This document shows positions 1-10,500 of a DNA stretch of 64,000 nucleotides, one piece after another. The position numbers were made by a program, and so were the translations under genes. The DNA is from JAEXOD01 sp964652025 (GTDB lineage: Bacteria; Bacteroidota; Ignavibacteria; Ignavibacteriales; Melioribacteraceae): contig CAZYZX010000013.1 of the NCBI GenBank assembly GCA_964652025.1, positions 29,535-93,534 of the forward strand, written 5' to 3'. The notes below the pieces were generated by a model. The model made no database searches and was not told where the DNA came from. It saw nothing but the letters and a program-made list of their open reading frames with translations. Position 1 is the first letter of the stretch. Every line of letters starts with the position of its first letter.

Positions 1-1328
1 TGTAAAGACGTAAATTTATCCGGATCTGTTAAATCTGTTGCTAAATAAATATTTGAATATAAATTAACTGTATCTTTGCCAAACTTATTATGCATTAAAT
101 AATAATATTGATATACCAATGCTTCATCGTTTACCAAAATAAATAATTTAAAATTTAATTCCTTGTTTTTTTCTTTTAGTAATTCTACCTTTTTTTCGTA
201 GTTATTTATAAAATATATAGTAGAAAACGATTTATAGATATTTGCAAAAAAGTAAATAAACACTAAAACAGTTAATAAACCATTTACAATTTTTTGTTCA
301 TCTTTAATAATAAAGTAAAAAAATATAACTGCCCAAAATAAATAAATCGAGTTTATTCTACCACCACCAGCACCCGCTAAACGCGGGAAAGATATTATAA
401 TTAGAAAAATTATTATGTATAATAAATTATAAATATTTATCTTTTTATATATTAAAAAAAATATTCCACTTAACAAAAGAACAACTGCATAAACTTTATT
501 AAGAACAAAAAAACTATATATACTTTGCTGATAAAGTGGGAATATAACATAAAACAATACCCCCATTAAAGCAAAAGGCTTTTTCCAAATATTTGTTAAT
601 GCTATTTCGGTTTGACCCACATATATTGAATTAATAATTATAATTAGAACCATTAACAAAACGGTAAAACCTATATATAAATATATTTTACTTTTATCTT
701 TAATCTTTATATAATCCTTTTTATTATTTAGTATTATTAAATAAACAAGTAATAGTGGTAAATGAAGTCCCGTTTGTTTAGCAGCAACACTTAAGGTAAA
801 AAATATAATATAAAAAAGTAGAAATACATTTTTATTTGTTCTCAAAAAATTAATAATCATTAGCACTGCTAATGCGTAAAATAGCAACATCAATATCTCA
901 GTTCTGTTTGCTATCCAAGTTAACCAAAACAATGCGTCTGAATGGAATGAAAAAATTAGCAATAATATTATGGCTATATTTCTTTTAAATTTAATATTAA
1001 ATAGTTCACTTAATTTTATTAAAATTATATATATAACACTTAATGTTACTAAATGTAAAGTTAGGCTTTCTAATTTCATTATAAAGTAATTTTCTTTTAG
1101 TAAGGTATAATCCAACCAAAATGTAAAATAAGAAATTGGTCTTAGAAATAAAAAAAATGAGGTTTTTGGATCTAAGCAAATTGGTATATCTGCATTTTTA
1201 CTTATATACGCAAATAACTCAAAATCATCTGAAATAAAGCCAGGAAATAATTTTATTACCCAAAGGTAATAAACAATATTTACTAATATTATAAACAATA
1301 GTGGATAAATATATTGTGATTTTTTCAT
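1..1328 (-). CDS. GT-C type membrane glycosyltransferase, partial (C-terminus outside window)
   Basis: Translating the minus strand from the ATG at 1328 gives an open frame of 442 codons running off the window start, so the C-terminus is missing. It is a polytopic membrane protein: a hydrophobic segment right after MKKSQYIYP, then an acidic loop motif FISDDF of the kind that binds the lipid-phosphate sugar donor in GT-C enzymes, then many more hydrophobic segments. A stretch HSDALFWLTWIANRTEIL resembles the HPvh-E-vaWi-R-elL signature of PMT/TMTC-like mannosyltransferases. A role in transferring a sugar from a polyprenyl-phosphate donor on the periplasmic face is inferred. It is divergent from the flippase gene, with about 40 bp between starts, and belongs to the glycan cluster by position. 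An EpsG/Wzy-type polymerase is an alternative. It is open to base 1 with no frameshift. Confidence 0.6.
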   Translation of the reverse strand, partial: MKKSQYIYPLLFIILVNIVYYLWVIKLFPGFISDDFELFAYISKNADIPICLDPKTSFFLFLRPISYFTFWLDYTLLKENYFIMKLESLTLHLVTLSVIYIILIKLSELFNIKFKRNIAIILLLIFSFHSDALFWLTWIANRTEILMLLFYALAVLMIINFLRTNKNVFLLFYIIFFTLSVAAKQTGLHLPLLLVYLIILNNKKDYIKIKDKSKIYLYIGFTVLLMVLIIIINSIYVGQTEIALTNIWKKPFALMGVLFYVIFPLYQQSIYSFFVLNKVYAVVLLLSGIFFLIYKKINIYNLLYIIIFLIIISFPRLAGAGGGRINSIYLFWAVIFFYFIIKDEQKIVNGLLTVLVFIYFFANIYKSFSTIYFINNYEKKVELLKEKNKELNFKLFILVNDEALVYQYYYLMHNKFGKDTVNLYSNIYLATDLTDPDKFTSL

Positions 1329-1369
1329 ATTATAATGTTATTTTAGTAATATAATTATTTTCAAAAATA

Positions 1370-2581
1370 ATGAAAATTATTTTAAGAAATTTACAAAATA
1401 TATCTATCCTATCAATTGGTGAATTATTTTCACGCTTAATTAATTTTTTATCTTTTGCATATCTTGCAAAAGTTATTTCTGTTTCCAATTTTGGTAGCTT
1501 AGGTTTTGGATTTGCCGTAATTAATTTTTTACTTAATATAGTATCTTTTGGAATGGATAGAATTTGCTTGCGCGATATTTCACTTAATAATAGCATTTCT
1601 AATACATATTTAAGTAACATTACAATTATTAGGTTTTTATTAAGTATTTTTTCTTTTATAATTTATTTTGTAATCTTATTTTTTAACCTTAATAATAGTT
1701 TGCCATTAATATTACTTGGATTATTAATTTTTTCTAATGGACTATCCTTAAATTATTTTGCACGAGCTTTAGAAAAATTCAAAGCTATTTCTTTAGTACA
1801 AATAATTATTAGCCTTCTAACTATTTTATTTTACTTTGCATTTGTTAAATCTAATAACGATTTTTTAATTGTAGTTATTATTATTGTAGGCACTTCTGCA
1901 ATTGGTAACCTATTATTTATCTTTTACTTTAAAGATTATTTGAATGGCTTTTTCAAGTTATTCTCATTTAATTTATCAAAAAAAATAGTTAAAGAATCTT
2001 TCCCCATATTTTTATCTTCTATAATGGTAGCTATTTATTATTTTTCAGATACTATTATTCTTGGCTTATTTAAACCAGAAAGTGATGTTGGTATGTACTC
2101 CGCAGCTAATAAAATCTTTTTACTTGCTATTGTTCCTTTTGGCATAATTGTTAATGCATTTTTGCCATCTATAACAAGTAATTATAAAAAATTATCTACA
2201 AATTATTTACATTATTTTATTTTTATGCTTTTAACTGCACTTGTTATTGGAATTGTTAGTTTTATTTTTGCTAATAATATTATTTACTTAATTTTTGGTA
2301 AAAATTATTTATCTGCAAGTATTCCGCTAAAATTATTATCTTTAAATATAATTTTAGTGGGAATTAATATGGCTTTTGGCGAGCCTTTAACTATATGGGG
2401 TAAACAAAAACAACACTTGCTTGCTGTTAGTATTGGTGCTTTTACTAATATTACTTTAAATATAATTTTCATTCCCAAGTATTCTTATTATGGTGCTGCA
2501 TTTACCACCTTAGTATCTGAACTTATGGTTTTTATTGCTTTAATTATTATTTTTAATTTAACTGTTATAAGAAATGAATAA
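1370..2581 (+). CDS. Wzx-like polysaccharide flippase (MOP superfamily)
   Basis: The product is a 403-residue, almost entirely hydrophobic protein with about 12 predicted membrane segments. The N-terminal pattern, with a short amphipathic start then GELFSRLINFLSFAYLAKVI and SNFGSLGFGFAVINFLLNIVSFGMDR, is typical of oligosaccharide flippases, as is FKPESDVGMYSAANKIFLLAIVPFG in the middle. The family moves undecaprenyl-diphosphate-linked oligosaccharides across the inner membrane. The length fits (usually 400-480). Its last 8 bases overlap the start of the following GT4 gene, so the two are translationally coupled. The surrounding glycosyltransferases support a role in O-antigen or capsule export. 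Substrate cannot be told from sequence. Confidence 0.85.
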   Translation: MKIILRNLQNISILSIGELFSRLINFLSFAYLAKVISVSNFGSLGFGFAVINFLLNIVSFGMDRICLRDISLNNSISNTYLSNITIIRFLLSIFSFIIYFVILFFNLNNSLPLILLGLLIFSNGLSLNYFARALEKFKAISLVQIIISLLTILFYFAFVKSNNDFLIVVIIIVGTSAIGNLLFIFYFKDYLNGFFKLFSFNLSKKIVKESFPIFLSSIMVAIYYFSDTIILGLFKPESDVGMYSAANKIFLLAIVPFGIIVNAFLPSITSNYKKLSTNYLHYFIFMLLTALVIGIVSFIFANNIIYLIFGKNYLSASIPLKLLSLNIILVGINMAFGEPLTIWGKQKQHLLAVSIGAFTNITLNIIFIPKYSYYGAAFTTLVSELMVFIALIIIFNLTVIRNE

Positions 2582-3653
2582 TTACAAACCAATTAATGTA
2601 CTCCATCTATTAAAAAATTTTGAAATTGGTGGCATTGAATCTTCCATTACTAAATTAGCTAACTATTTATATAATAAAACTGATTTTTTTGGAATTATTG
2701 GCATTAAAGGCTTCTATTTAAATAATAATTCATTAAATAATAATATTAAACTTTTTACGGAAATTAAAAACCAATATAATCTGTTTTATTTTTTCTATAA
2801 TCTATTTTACATTATTAAAATTTGTAAACAAAATAAAGTTAATATTCTACATTATCACTTTCGCTTATATATTCCTTATATATTTTTAATAAAGCTGTTT
2901 TTACCAAAAATTAAAATTATTTATACCCACCACACTATTTTTAATAATAGCATAAATAAATTTATTTATGCGAATTATTTTATCTTGCTTTCTGAATTGC
3001 ATAAGAAAAATTTAAATTCTAATCGTTTTTTAGCTAATAACTATTCCATTATTCCCAATGGTGTTAATTTAGTTAATATATCTTTAGCCAATATTAATCC
3101 CCTTTTTAATATTGGCTATGTTGGACGTTTTGATAAAGTTAAAGGAATTGATTTTTTAATAAGCACATTTACTTTACATAAAGAAGAACTTAAAGACTAT
3201 ACGTTAATTTTACGTGGAAGCGGTGCTTTAGAAGATGAAATAAAAACCAACATTATTGGTATTAAAAACATAAAAATAGATAGCCCAAAATTAAGTTTAG
3301 AAGAAATTTATAAAGATATTGGCATTCTAATTATTCCTTCGTCTATTTCTAATAAAGCTTCAGAAACATTACCCAATATAGTTATGATGGAAGCCATGAT
3401 GCTTAAAATTCCTGTAATAATACCAGATAATATTTATTTAGATAGCAGATTTACAGATGGAATAAATATTACAATTTATAAAAATAATAATACACAAGAT
3501 TTAGTTGAAAAAATAATATTACTTTCCACCTCTCCTCAAATAGTTAAAAAAATAACTAATTCTGCTTTCGAAACAATAAAGAATAACTTCACTTTTGAAA
3601 AATACGCAAAAAGTATATTAACTGTTTATCAAAATATTCTGAATACCCAATAA
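2574..3653 (+). CDS. Glycosyltransferase family 4
   Basis: The protein has 359 residues with a GT-B fold layout. The N-terminal domain begins NVLHLLKNFEIGGIESSITK, the GG-x-E loop seen in GT4 enzymes, and carries YTHHTIF. The C-terminal domain contains IGYVGRFDKVKGIDFLI and the donor-binding region ETLPNIVMMEAMMLKIPVI. GT4 enzymes are retaining transferases using nucleotide sugars at the cytoplasmic membrane face. The ATG lies inside the end of the flippase gene (8-nt overlap). The 3' end overlaps the convergent GT9 gene by 36 nt. The sugar transferred cannot be assigned. Confidence 0.85.
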   Translation: MNNYKPINVLHLLKNFEIGGIESSITKLANYLYNKTDFFGIIGIKGFYLNNNSLNNNIKLFTEIKNQYNLFYFFYNLFYIIKICKQNKVNILHYHFRLYIPYIFLIKLFLPKIKIIYTHHTIFNNSINKFIYANYFILLSELHKKNLNSNRFLANNYSIIPNGVNLVNISLANINPLFNIGYVGRFDKVKGIDFLISTFTLHKEELKDYTLILRGSGALEDEIKTNIIGIKNIKIDSPKLSLEEIYKDIGILIIPSSISNKASETLPNIVMMEAMMLKIPVIIPDNIYLDSRFTDGINITIYKNNNTQDLVEKIILLSTSPQIVKKITNSAFETIKNNFTFEKYAKSILTVYQNILNTQ

Positions 3654-4751
3654 AACATCTTCTCTATTTATTTTGGTTAAACAATATTTTTCTTTATAAT
3701 TACAAATCCACTCACAACCTAAACAGGATATGTTATAGGTGTAAAATTTTTGGTTTATGTTAGTTTTATATGGCACAAATCTATTATATGCACCACCACC
3801 TAAAGCTGTAATAATTGGTTTACCAAATTTTACTGCCAAGTGTAATAAACCACTATCATTTCCAATAAACAATTTGCACCCTGCTATTAACTTTGCAACT
3901 TCTAAAAAACTTGTTTTACCAACTAAATTTTTTATGTTTTTATTTTGGGGCATGTTATGGTTTAACTTTGTACCAACAATATATACTATGTTTTCTTTGC
4001 TAATATTTTCAATTAGATATTTAAAATTATCAAAATCCCAGTTTTTATAATCTACAGAACTTAGTGGTGAAATTACTAAATAATTATTATTTGTAATTTC
4101 AAAATCAAACATCTTTTTATTATTAATTTTAACTTCAATGTTATCTTTATCACTTATAATTTTAACTAACTTTATAGTTTTTTCGTATTCATTATCTTTA
4201 TAACTAAAATATAGATTATTATAAATCTTATTATAATAGTTTATTAATAAATCATCTAAGTAAAACGAATTACTATTTAGAGAATATTTTTCTTCAGAAT
4301 CAATTAAATAACATAATTCCTCTGTTAATATTCCCCGCGATGCTGTTATATTATATAGCTTGCTTATTCCTAAGTTATTTATGTTTTTTATTAAATCTTT
4401 TTTGTATTTTAAGCTATATCTATAATTATATAAACTATAAGTAATAATTTCAAACTTTCCTTTATAACCTTCAAAAAGATTTTTATACTCCTCTTTAATT
4501 AACAATACGTAATTATAGTTGTTGGGTAGAATTTCTTCATTTTCTAAAATTATACTGGAAATTAATAAATCCCCATACTGCCCACTATTAAAAAATAAGA
4601 TTATATTTCTTTTTATATTATTAGTTTTAGATTTTGATTTAATAAAACTTTTATAAACAAGAAATGCTAAAAAAGATATATAATTTTTTAAATGTATGTT
4701 TAATAAATAAATGGAATTCTTTAAGTAATTTATTAAGCTAAATTTATACAT
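3618..4751 (-). CDS. Glycosyltransferase family 9 (heptosyltransferase-like), copy A
   Basis: This 377-residue GT9 protein has FFNSGQYGDLLISSII near the N-terminus (donor/acceptor loop), VISPLSSVDYKNWDFDNF at the start of the C-terminal domain, and the family hallmark FIGNDSGLLHLAVKFGKPII followed by GGGAYNRFVPY. Near the C-terminus four cysteines occur as C-x2-C-x3-C-x6-C, also found in the adjacent paralogue. GT9 enzymes add heptose or related sugars to lipopolysaccharide core, but the acceptor here is unknown. It overlaps the upstream paralogue by 8 nt, so it is co-translated with it, and is convergent with the GT4 gene with overlapping 3' ends. Confidence 0.85.
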   Translation of the reverse strand: MYKFSLINYLKNSIYLLNIHLKNYISFLAFLVYKSFIKSKSKTNNIKRNIILFFNSGQYGDLLISSIILENEEILPNNYNYVLLIKEEYKNLFEGYKGKFEIITYSLYNYRYSLKYKKDLIKNINNLGISKLYNITASRGILTEELCYLIDSEEKYSLNSNSFYLDDLLINYYNKIYNNLYFSYKDNEYEKTIKLVKIISDKDNIEVKINNKKMFDFEITNNNYLVISPLSSVDYKNWDFDNFKYLIENISKENIVYIVGTKLNHNMPQNKNIKNLVGKTSFLEVAKLIAGCKLFIGNDSGLLHLAVKFGKPIITALGGGAYNRFVPYKTNINQKFYTYNISCLGCEWICNYKEKYCLTKINREDVLLGIQNILINS

Positions 4752-5841
4752 AAAATTTTTGTAACATATCTTTTAATTGCAAATATACACTATTTACAGA
4801 AATATCCGTTAAACATTTTGGTTCATTATAAATACAATACCAATCACAATTAAAGCAATCTAACTTATTATAAATATATTTAGTTTTTTCATCTTCAAAA
4901 ATAGGGAAATAAAAATTAAAAGCACCACCACCTAAAATACAAATTAATGGAATGCCATATTTTAGCGCAACGTGTGTTAATCCGCTATCATTACCAATGT
5001 AAAAATCTGCATGCTTAATAATTTCTATTGCCTCTGTAATTTTTGTCTTTCCGCTTAAGTTTAAAACATTATCACCTAAATTAAATTCCTTTAAATATCT
5101 ATCCCCAAGAATAACAAAGTTAAAACTATCCCCAAGCTTATTTATTAATTCAATGTATTTATTTATTCCCCATGCAGTAATGGTTTGTGATGAAAGTGGA
5201 GAAACAACTATATATTTATTAAATTTAATATTATTAGGTATATTAGTTGTAATTGCAGCAGCTTTAAAGCTACAGTTAACGTTAAAAAAATAATTAAAAA
5301 TTTCTAAATGCCTATTATATTCATTAATATATATTTCACTAATTGGCATTAAATATTTTTTATTAAAATATTCCCTAAATAATGGTTCAAGAACTTTCCA
5401 ATTATTTTTTAAACAATAGTAATTATCCCCACTTAAAAGTAAAACTATTTCATCGGTTAGTATTCTTCTAAAAGAGCTTAAGTTAATAATTTTTGTATAA
5501 TGTGTTCTTTGTAAGGTGGTTAATATTTTTATTCTATATAGTAAATTATATTTATACTTTTGTAAGTTTATAGTATATATTTTTACATTTGGCATTAGGT
5601 AGCTTAAAAAACTATAAAAACGTTCATCTATTAAAATACTTATATTATTAAAATTAATTTTATAAATATCATAAAGCATAGATGTAATAGCTAAATCCCC
5701 CAGTTGACCAAAATTTACAAAAAGTATCTCTTTATTAAATTCTGTTTTTACTTTAAACACTTTAAAATAAAAACTTAATAAGTTAAAAAGTGTAAAGGCA
5801 ATTATATTATTTAAGTATAATTTTATTTTATTTTTAACCAT
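4744..5841 (-). CDS. Glycosyltransferase family 9 (heptosyltransferase-like), copy B
   Basis: The product has 365 residues and is clearly paralogous to the next gene. It has LFVNFGQLGDLAITSMLYDI at the N-terminus, VVSPLSSQTITAWGINKYIE, KTKITEAIEIIKHADFYIG, NDSGLTHVALKYGIPLICIL, and the same C-x2-C-x3-C-x6-C motif (CFNCDWYC...C) near the end. The start overlaps the upstream GT2 gene by 19 nt and the end overlaps copy A by 8 nt, so GT2-GT9-GT9 is one tightly coupled unit. The tandem suggests two successive transfers onto one glycan, or duplication followed by divergence. Exact sugars are not inferable. Confidence 0.85.
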   Translation of the reverse strand: MVKNKIKLYLNNIIAFTLFNLLSFYFKVFKVKTEFNKEILFVNFGQLGDLAITSMLYDIYKINFNNISILIDERFYSFLSYLMPNVKIYTINLQKYKYNLLYRIKILTTLQRTHYTKIINLSSFRRILTDEIVLLLSGDNYYCLKNNWKVLEPLFREYFNKKYLMPISEIYINEYNRHLEIFNYFFNVNCSFKAAAITTNIPNNIKFNKYIVVSPLSSQTITAWGINKYIELINKLGDSFNFVILGDRYLKEFNLGDNVLNLSGKTKITEAIEIIKHADFYIGNDSGLTHVALKYGIPLICILGGGAFNFYFPIFEDEKTKYIYNKLDCFNCDWYCIYNEPKCLTDISVNSVYLQLKDMLQKFYV

Positions 5842-6755
5842 TTAAATATATTTGGTTTATTAAAGTTGGGAAAAAATAATCTATCTATTAGTGGAAAATT
5901 GCCATATTCGTAATATTCTTGTGTCTTTAAGCTAACAGGGTTGCGTTTGATATTTTTATTAATTACTAACTTTAAACAAAAAAATATTCCTTTTAAATAT
6001 GCTTTATAATATTTAAAATAAACTGCTGTTATTAAGTTAGATGCAATTAACTTTACCCAATACTTAATAACATAACGTGCATTAAAATTAAAATATATAA
6101 AAATAAAGTAACTTATAAAATGGTTATAAAATCTAAACTCGCTAATAAAAGGATTATGTTCTTTATTTTCCCTGCTTACCGATGTTTGCAAGTGATATAC
6201 AATTAAATCTTGTTTATATAGCGATTTATAACCTTTATCTATTATTCTAATAGCTAAATCTATTTCGTTATAGTAAATAAATATATTTTTATTATAATAG
6301 CCGCTGTTATAAAATACTTGTGCATTAAACATTACTCCACAACCATTAAATAACTTTGGATGTTCTGTAAAATCTTTTGTCTCGCAAATATTATATCTTA
6401 AGTTTATTACTTTAAATGCAATAAAGCCTAATTTATTGTCGTTTTCAAATTCTATAATAGCTTTTTCTATTAAGTCATTTTCGGGATAACTATCATCGTC
6501 TAATTGTAAAATATACTTCCCCTTTGCTACTTTTAAACCATAATTTAGTGCAGATATACCAATGTTTTTATCTAAATTAATAAGTAATATCTCTGGAAAT
6601 AATTCCTCAAGCTTTTGCTTTGTGTTATCTGTGGAATTATTATTTACTATTATTATTTCAATATTTTTATATGTTAAGTTTTTTAATTTATTAATAACAT
6701 CTATTAATACATTAATTCTATTATAAGTTAAAATTACAATACTAACTAATGGCAT
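5823..6755 (-). CDS. Glycosyltransferase family 2
   Basis: This 310-residue GT-A enzyme starts MPLVSIVILTYNRINVLIDV, the nucleotide-sugar binding strand of GT2. It has VNNNSTDNT, and YILQLDDDSYPEND provides the metal-binding acidic triplet (D86-D88). A later GVMFNAQVFYNSGYYNKNIF plus EIDLAIRI matches the ED-x-D-l--R region of rhamnosyltransferase-like GT2 members. A hydrophobic segment around FISYFIFIYFNFNARY may associate with the membrane. It lies 4 bp downstream of the wecG-like gene and overlaps the first GT9, within the glycan operon. The donor sugar is unknown. Confidence 0.87.
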   Translation of the reverse strand: MPLVSIVILTYNRINVLIDVINKLKNLTYKNIEIIIVNNNSTDNTKQKLEELFPEILLINLDKNIGISALNYGLKVAKGKYILQLDDDSYPENDLIEKAIIEFENDNKLGFIAFKVINLRYNICETKDFTEHPKLFNGCGVMFNAQVFYNSGYYNKNIFIYYNEIDLAIRIIDKGYKSLYKQDLIVYHLQTSVSRENKEHNPFISEFRFYNHFISYFIFIYFNFNARYVIKYWVKLIASNLITAVYFKYYKAYLKGIFFCLKLVINKNIKRNPVSLKTQEYYEYGNFPLIDRLFFPNFNKPNIFKWLKIK

Positions 6756-6759
6756 ATAA

Positions 6760-7500
6760 TTATTTTTTTAGTAATAAATATTTAGTTAATCTATAAATAA
6801 AATAAAAATGAGATTTAATATATCTGCCTGTTAACCTTTTTGGCTCTTGCATTAATCTGTAAATCCATTCAAAGCCAGAATTATAAAAAAAGCTTGGGGC
6901 TTGCTTTTTATTGCCTGCAATAAACTCAAAAAAGCCACCAACACTAAAAATGCAATGTACATTTATTTTATCTATGTTTTCCATAATCCAAATTTCGCTG
7001 CGTGGCATTCCCATTCCAACTATTAATACATCTGCATTTGCTCTATTTATTTTATCAATAATATTATCTGTTTCATTTTTAATATCAAAAAATCCATCGT
7101 TATATCCCCTTATTATTAGTTTGGGATATTCATTTTTAATATTATTATAAAACTTAATTATGCTACTTTTGGTGCCCCCTAAGCAAAAAATTTTCACATT
7201 ATTCTCTTCAAAAAGCTTAGCTAATTTATTTGTAAAAGTGTAAGTAAAAACTACTTTATCAATTTTCTTATTATATATTTTTTTTACAGCTAAAACCGCA
7301 CTGTAACCATCGGGAATAATATAGTTTGCCTTGTTAAATGCTTCATAAAACTTTAAATTATAATTATTTAAATAAAAAGAGTAAGTATTGAAATAAAAAA
7401 ATACTTTTTTTTGTTTATCTTTTAAAGTATTAAAAATATATTTAATATATTCATTTTCGTTTGTAATATTTACAAAAGTATTTAATATATTATAAAGCAT
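6760..7500 (-). CDS. WecG/TagA/CpsF family glycosyltransferase (GT26)
   Basis: The product has 246 residues with all landmarks of the family: IIPDGYSAVLAVKKIY near residue 45-60, FCLGGTKSSIIKFYNNIK, IRGYNDGFF, ADVLIVGMGMPRSEIWI (the G-x-G-x-P-x-qE-W motif) and GGFFEFIAGNKKQAP followed by GFEWIYRLMQEPKRLTGRYI. Members transfer N-acetylmannosaminuronic acid or N-acetylmannosamine to undecaprenyl-linked GlcNAc early in glycan assembly, at the inner membrane. This suggests ManNAc-type sugar in the local polymer, an inference. It is the first gene of the leftward GT26-GT2-GT9-GT9 operon. Its start is only 17 bp from the divergent C25 peptidase gene. Confidence 0.88.
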   Translation of the reverse strand: MLYNILNTFVNITNENEYIKYIFNTLKDKQKKVFFYFNTYSFYLNNYNLKFYEAFNKANYIIPDGYSAVLAVKKIYNKKIDKVVFTYTFTNKLAKLFEENNVKIFCLGGTKSSIIKFYNNIKNEYPKLIIRGYNDGFFDIKNETDNIIDKINRANADVLIVGMGMPRSEIWIMENIDKINVHCIFSVGGFFEFIAGNKKQAPSFFYNSGFEWIYRLMQEPKRLTGRYIKSHFYFIYRLTKYLLLKK

Positions 7501-7517
7501 AAAATAAAAAGGTTGTT

Positions 7518-10500
7518 ATGAGAGTAAAACTTATTCTTTTAATATTTTTTTTAACCTTTGGTTTACTAAACTCACAAACTCTTAAAAACGAGTCTATACA
7601 AAGTAATATTTACTTATTAAATATACAAAACAATATTAATTATTCTTTACAAGAAAATAATGGAATAAAAAATATTGTATTTGATAATTATCTCGATGAA
7701 TCTTCACCCGGTACATTTACTTTGCCAGCAATGGATCTGTTCGTTTCTATCCCACCTAATAGTAAACCTAAATTAGAAATAATTAATGAAAATAAAGAAA
7801 TTATTGATGCTATTCCATTAGTTAATCCTATGGTAGAAAAAGTTAATGATTCTACTTTGGTCTATAATCAAACAGAATTAAAATCATTTAGTGATTACAA
7901 GTTTAGGGTCTTAGGCAATTTAAATATAGATAATTATTATTGCGTTCATATAAAATATTTCCCTTACAGATATAATGTTAACAATGGAAAAGTTGAAAAA
8001 ATTAATAACTTTACAATAAAACTTACTTTTGATCATAGTGTGGAAAGTTACTTATCTAAAGAACCTATAACTCATCCCTTAATATTAAATCCATCTTTTG
8101 CAATTAACAATAATAATTATAATACCAATAAACCTTTAGCAGAAAGTTGGATAGATTTTAATAAAACATATGTAAAAGTTGGTGTTATAAAAGATGACCT
8201 TTACCGTATTACCAAAAGCGACCTTGAAAATTTAGCCGTTAATACAAATGCAATTAATCCTAAAACTTTTAAAATGTACGTTAAAGGTGCACAAATACCT
8301 ATTTATGTTTATGGAGAAAATGATTACTCATTTGACCAAAATGACTATATTGAATTTGTTGGTATTAGAAATTATGGCGACGCAAATTATCGCGAAGCTG
8401 CTGCTTACGGTCAACCATATAAAGAGTATTTAAATAGATATTCCGATACTACAGCTTATTTTTTAACTTGGGATGGCGATGAAGGTTTACGTACGGATAC
8501 AGTTACTAATTATAGCGGCACACCAAGTACAACAATTGATTTTTACGATGAATTTTTACATATCGAGCAAAACCCTTGGTTCGATTACTCGTTAGATGGT
8601 GGAACTTTAAGACGTGAAGACCCTGACTGGCACGAAAACGAAACTTGGAACTGGTGGGGGCAAGGTGTTGGTACTGTTTCTCAATCCTTTACTGTTTCTA
8701 ACTTATATCCTAATCGTATTGCCCGCGGTTTTGCTAAATTCCAAAGCTGGGGTACTAATTTAACCACTAATGCCCATCTTACCGCCCTAAAAATTAATAA
8801 TTATCCAACAACATACGACTCCGGTTATGTAAATAAATATCAAGTTAAAACTCTAAAAGCAGAGTTTTCTTCTAATTTACTTGTTAACGGAACAAATAAT
8901 TTAAGAATTGTTTCTTATCCTACTACGGCTACTATTAACACTTTATTTGGTGATTGGCGAGAAATTGAATACCCACGTTATTTATTAGCTAGAAACGATA
9001 CATTAACTTTCCGTTACACCTCTTTACCGGATTCTGGTATGTTTGGTACATTTAGTTTAGGTAATGTTATTACTAATAATAATATTATTTATAAATACAT
9101 TGGTAATTATAAATTTATTAAAATTACTAATTTTAATAAAAATGGAAACATAATATCTTTTATAGATAGCGTTAAAAATAAACAATGGTATATTTTAAGA
9201 ACTACTAATACTATAAAAAAACCAATATTTTATTATAAAAAACAATATCAAGATTTGTTAAATCCTCAAAACTCTGCTCATTATGTTGTGCTTACTCATC
9301 CACTGTTTTTACAAAAAGCCAATGAATATGCAACATTTATAAGCCAAAATTATAATTTAACTACTAAAGTAATAAACGTTTTTGATATTTACGACCAGCT
9401 TAATTATGGCTTTTTTGCACCCGAACCAATAAAGGAATTTCTTAAAACCGCTTATAACACTTGGCAGCCAACAAAATTAGATTATGTTTTTATAGTTGGA
9501 CGCGCTAACTACGATTATTATGGTAATAAAACTAAGTATCAAGGCGCCCCTATTGAAAGATGTTTTGTTCCTTCTTTTGGTGCTCCTGTTAGTGATAACT
9601 GGTTTGTTATATGGGATAGCACACAAGCAAATATTCCTGTAATAAAAATTGGTAGGTTGCCTGCTAGAAATTTAGCAGAATTTGAAAGCTATTTTGCAAA
9701 ACATCAAAATTATATAAATAATCCTTTTGATAATTGGAACAAACGTTTTCTCTTCTTTTCTGGCGGTAATTTTACAGACCCGAACCAAATTAGTACATTA
9801 AAATCTATAAACGATTTTATTATAAATAACTATGTTAAACTTAGACCAGTTGGTGGTGATGCAACCCACTTTTACAAGACTGTTAACCCTATAACTAATT
9901 TTGGTCCTTATAGTCCTGCTTTTATTCAAGATAAAATTGAAAAAGGAAGTTTGGTTATCTCTTATCTTGGGCATAGCGGAACCCAAACTTGGGATAATAG
10001 CATTACAGACCCTATTCAATTACGTAATAACGTTAATCGCTCTCCACTTATTACAGATTTTGGTTGCTCTACAGCACGCTTTGCCGAACCTGATATTACC
10101 TCTTTCTCTGAACTTTTTGTTAATGGATTAAGCGGTCAGGCTATTGCTTATATTGGTAATTCATCCTTAGGTTTTACTTCCACTTCTTACACCGCTCCTA
10201 AGTTATTTTACGAAAAACTTTTAAAAGATACCGTTTTAACCTTAGGTGATGCTCATCGCTTTACTAAAATTAAACTTTTAAGCACGTATGGCTCTACTGG
10301 CACCTATCGTTTGTTTTCCTTAACTAACACTCTTGTTGGGGATCCTATTGTTAAACTTAAACTTCCTAACAAACCTAATTTATTAATTACTAATTCCGAT
10401 TTTGCTACTGTTGGCGAGCTTTCTGATGCAACAGATTCTGTTTTGTGTAAATTTAACTTCTTTAATTCCGGTTTAGCTACTGTTGATTCATTTAAAATTA

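Noticed and set aside
1330..1620. Minus-strand 96-residue frame opposite the flippase start
   Set aside because: Antisense shadow of a recognisable flippase. No domain signature.
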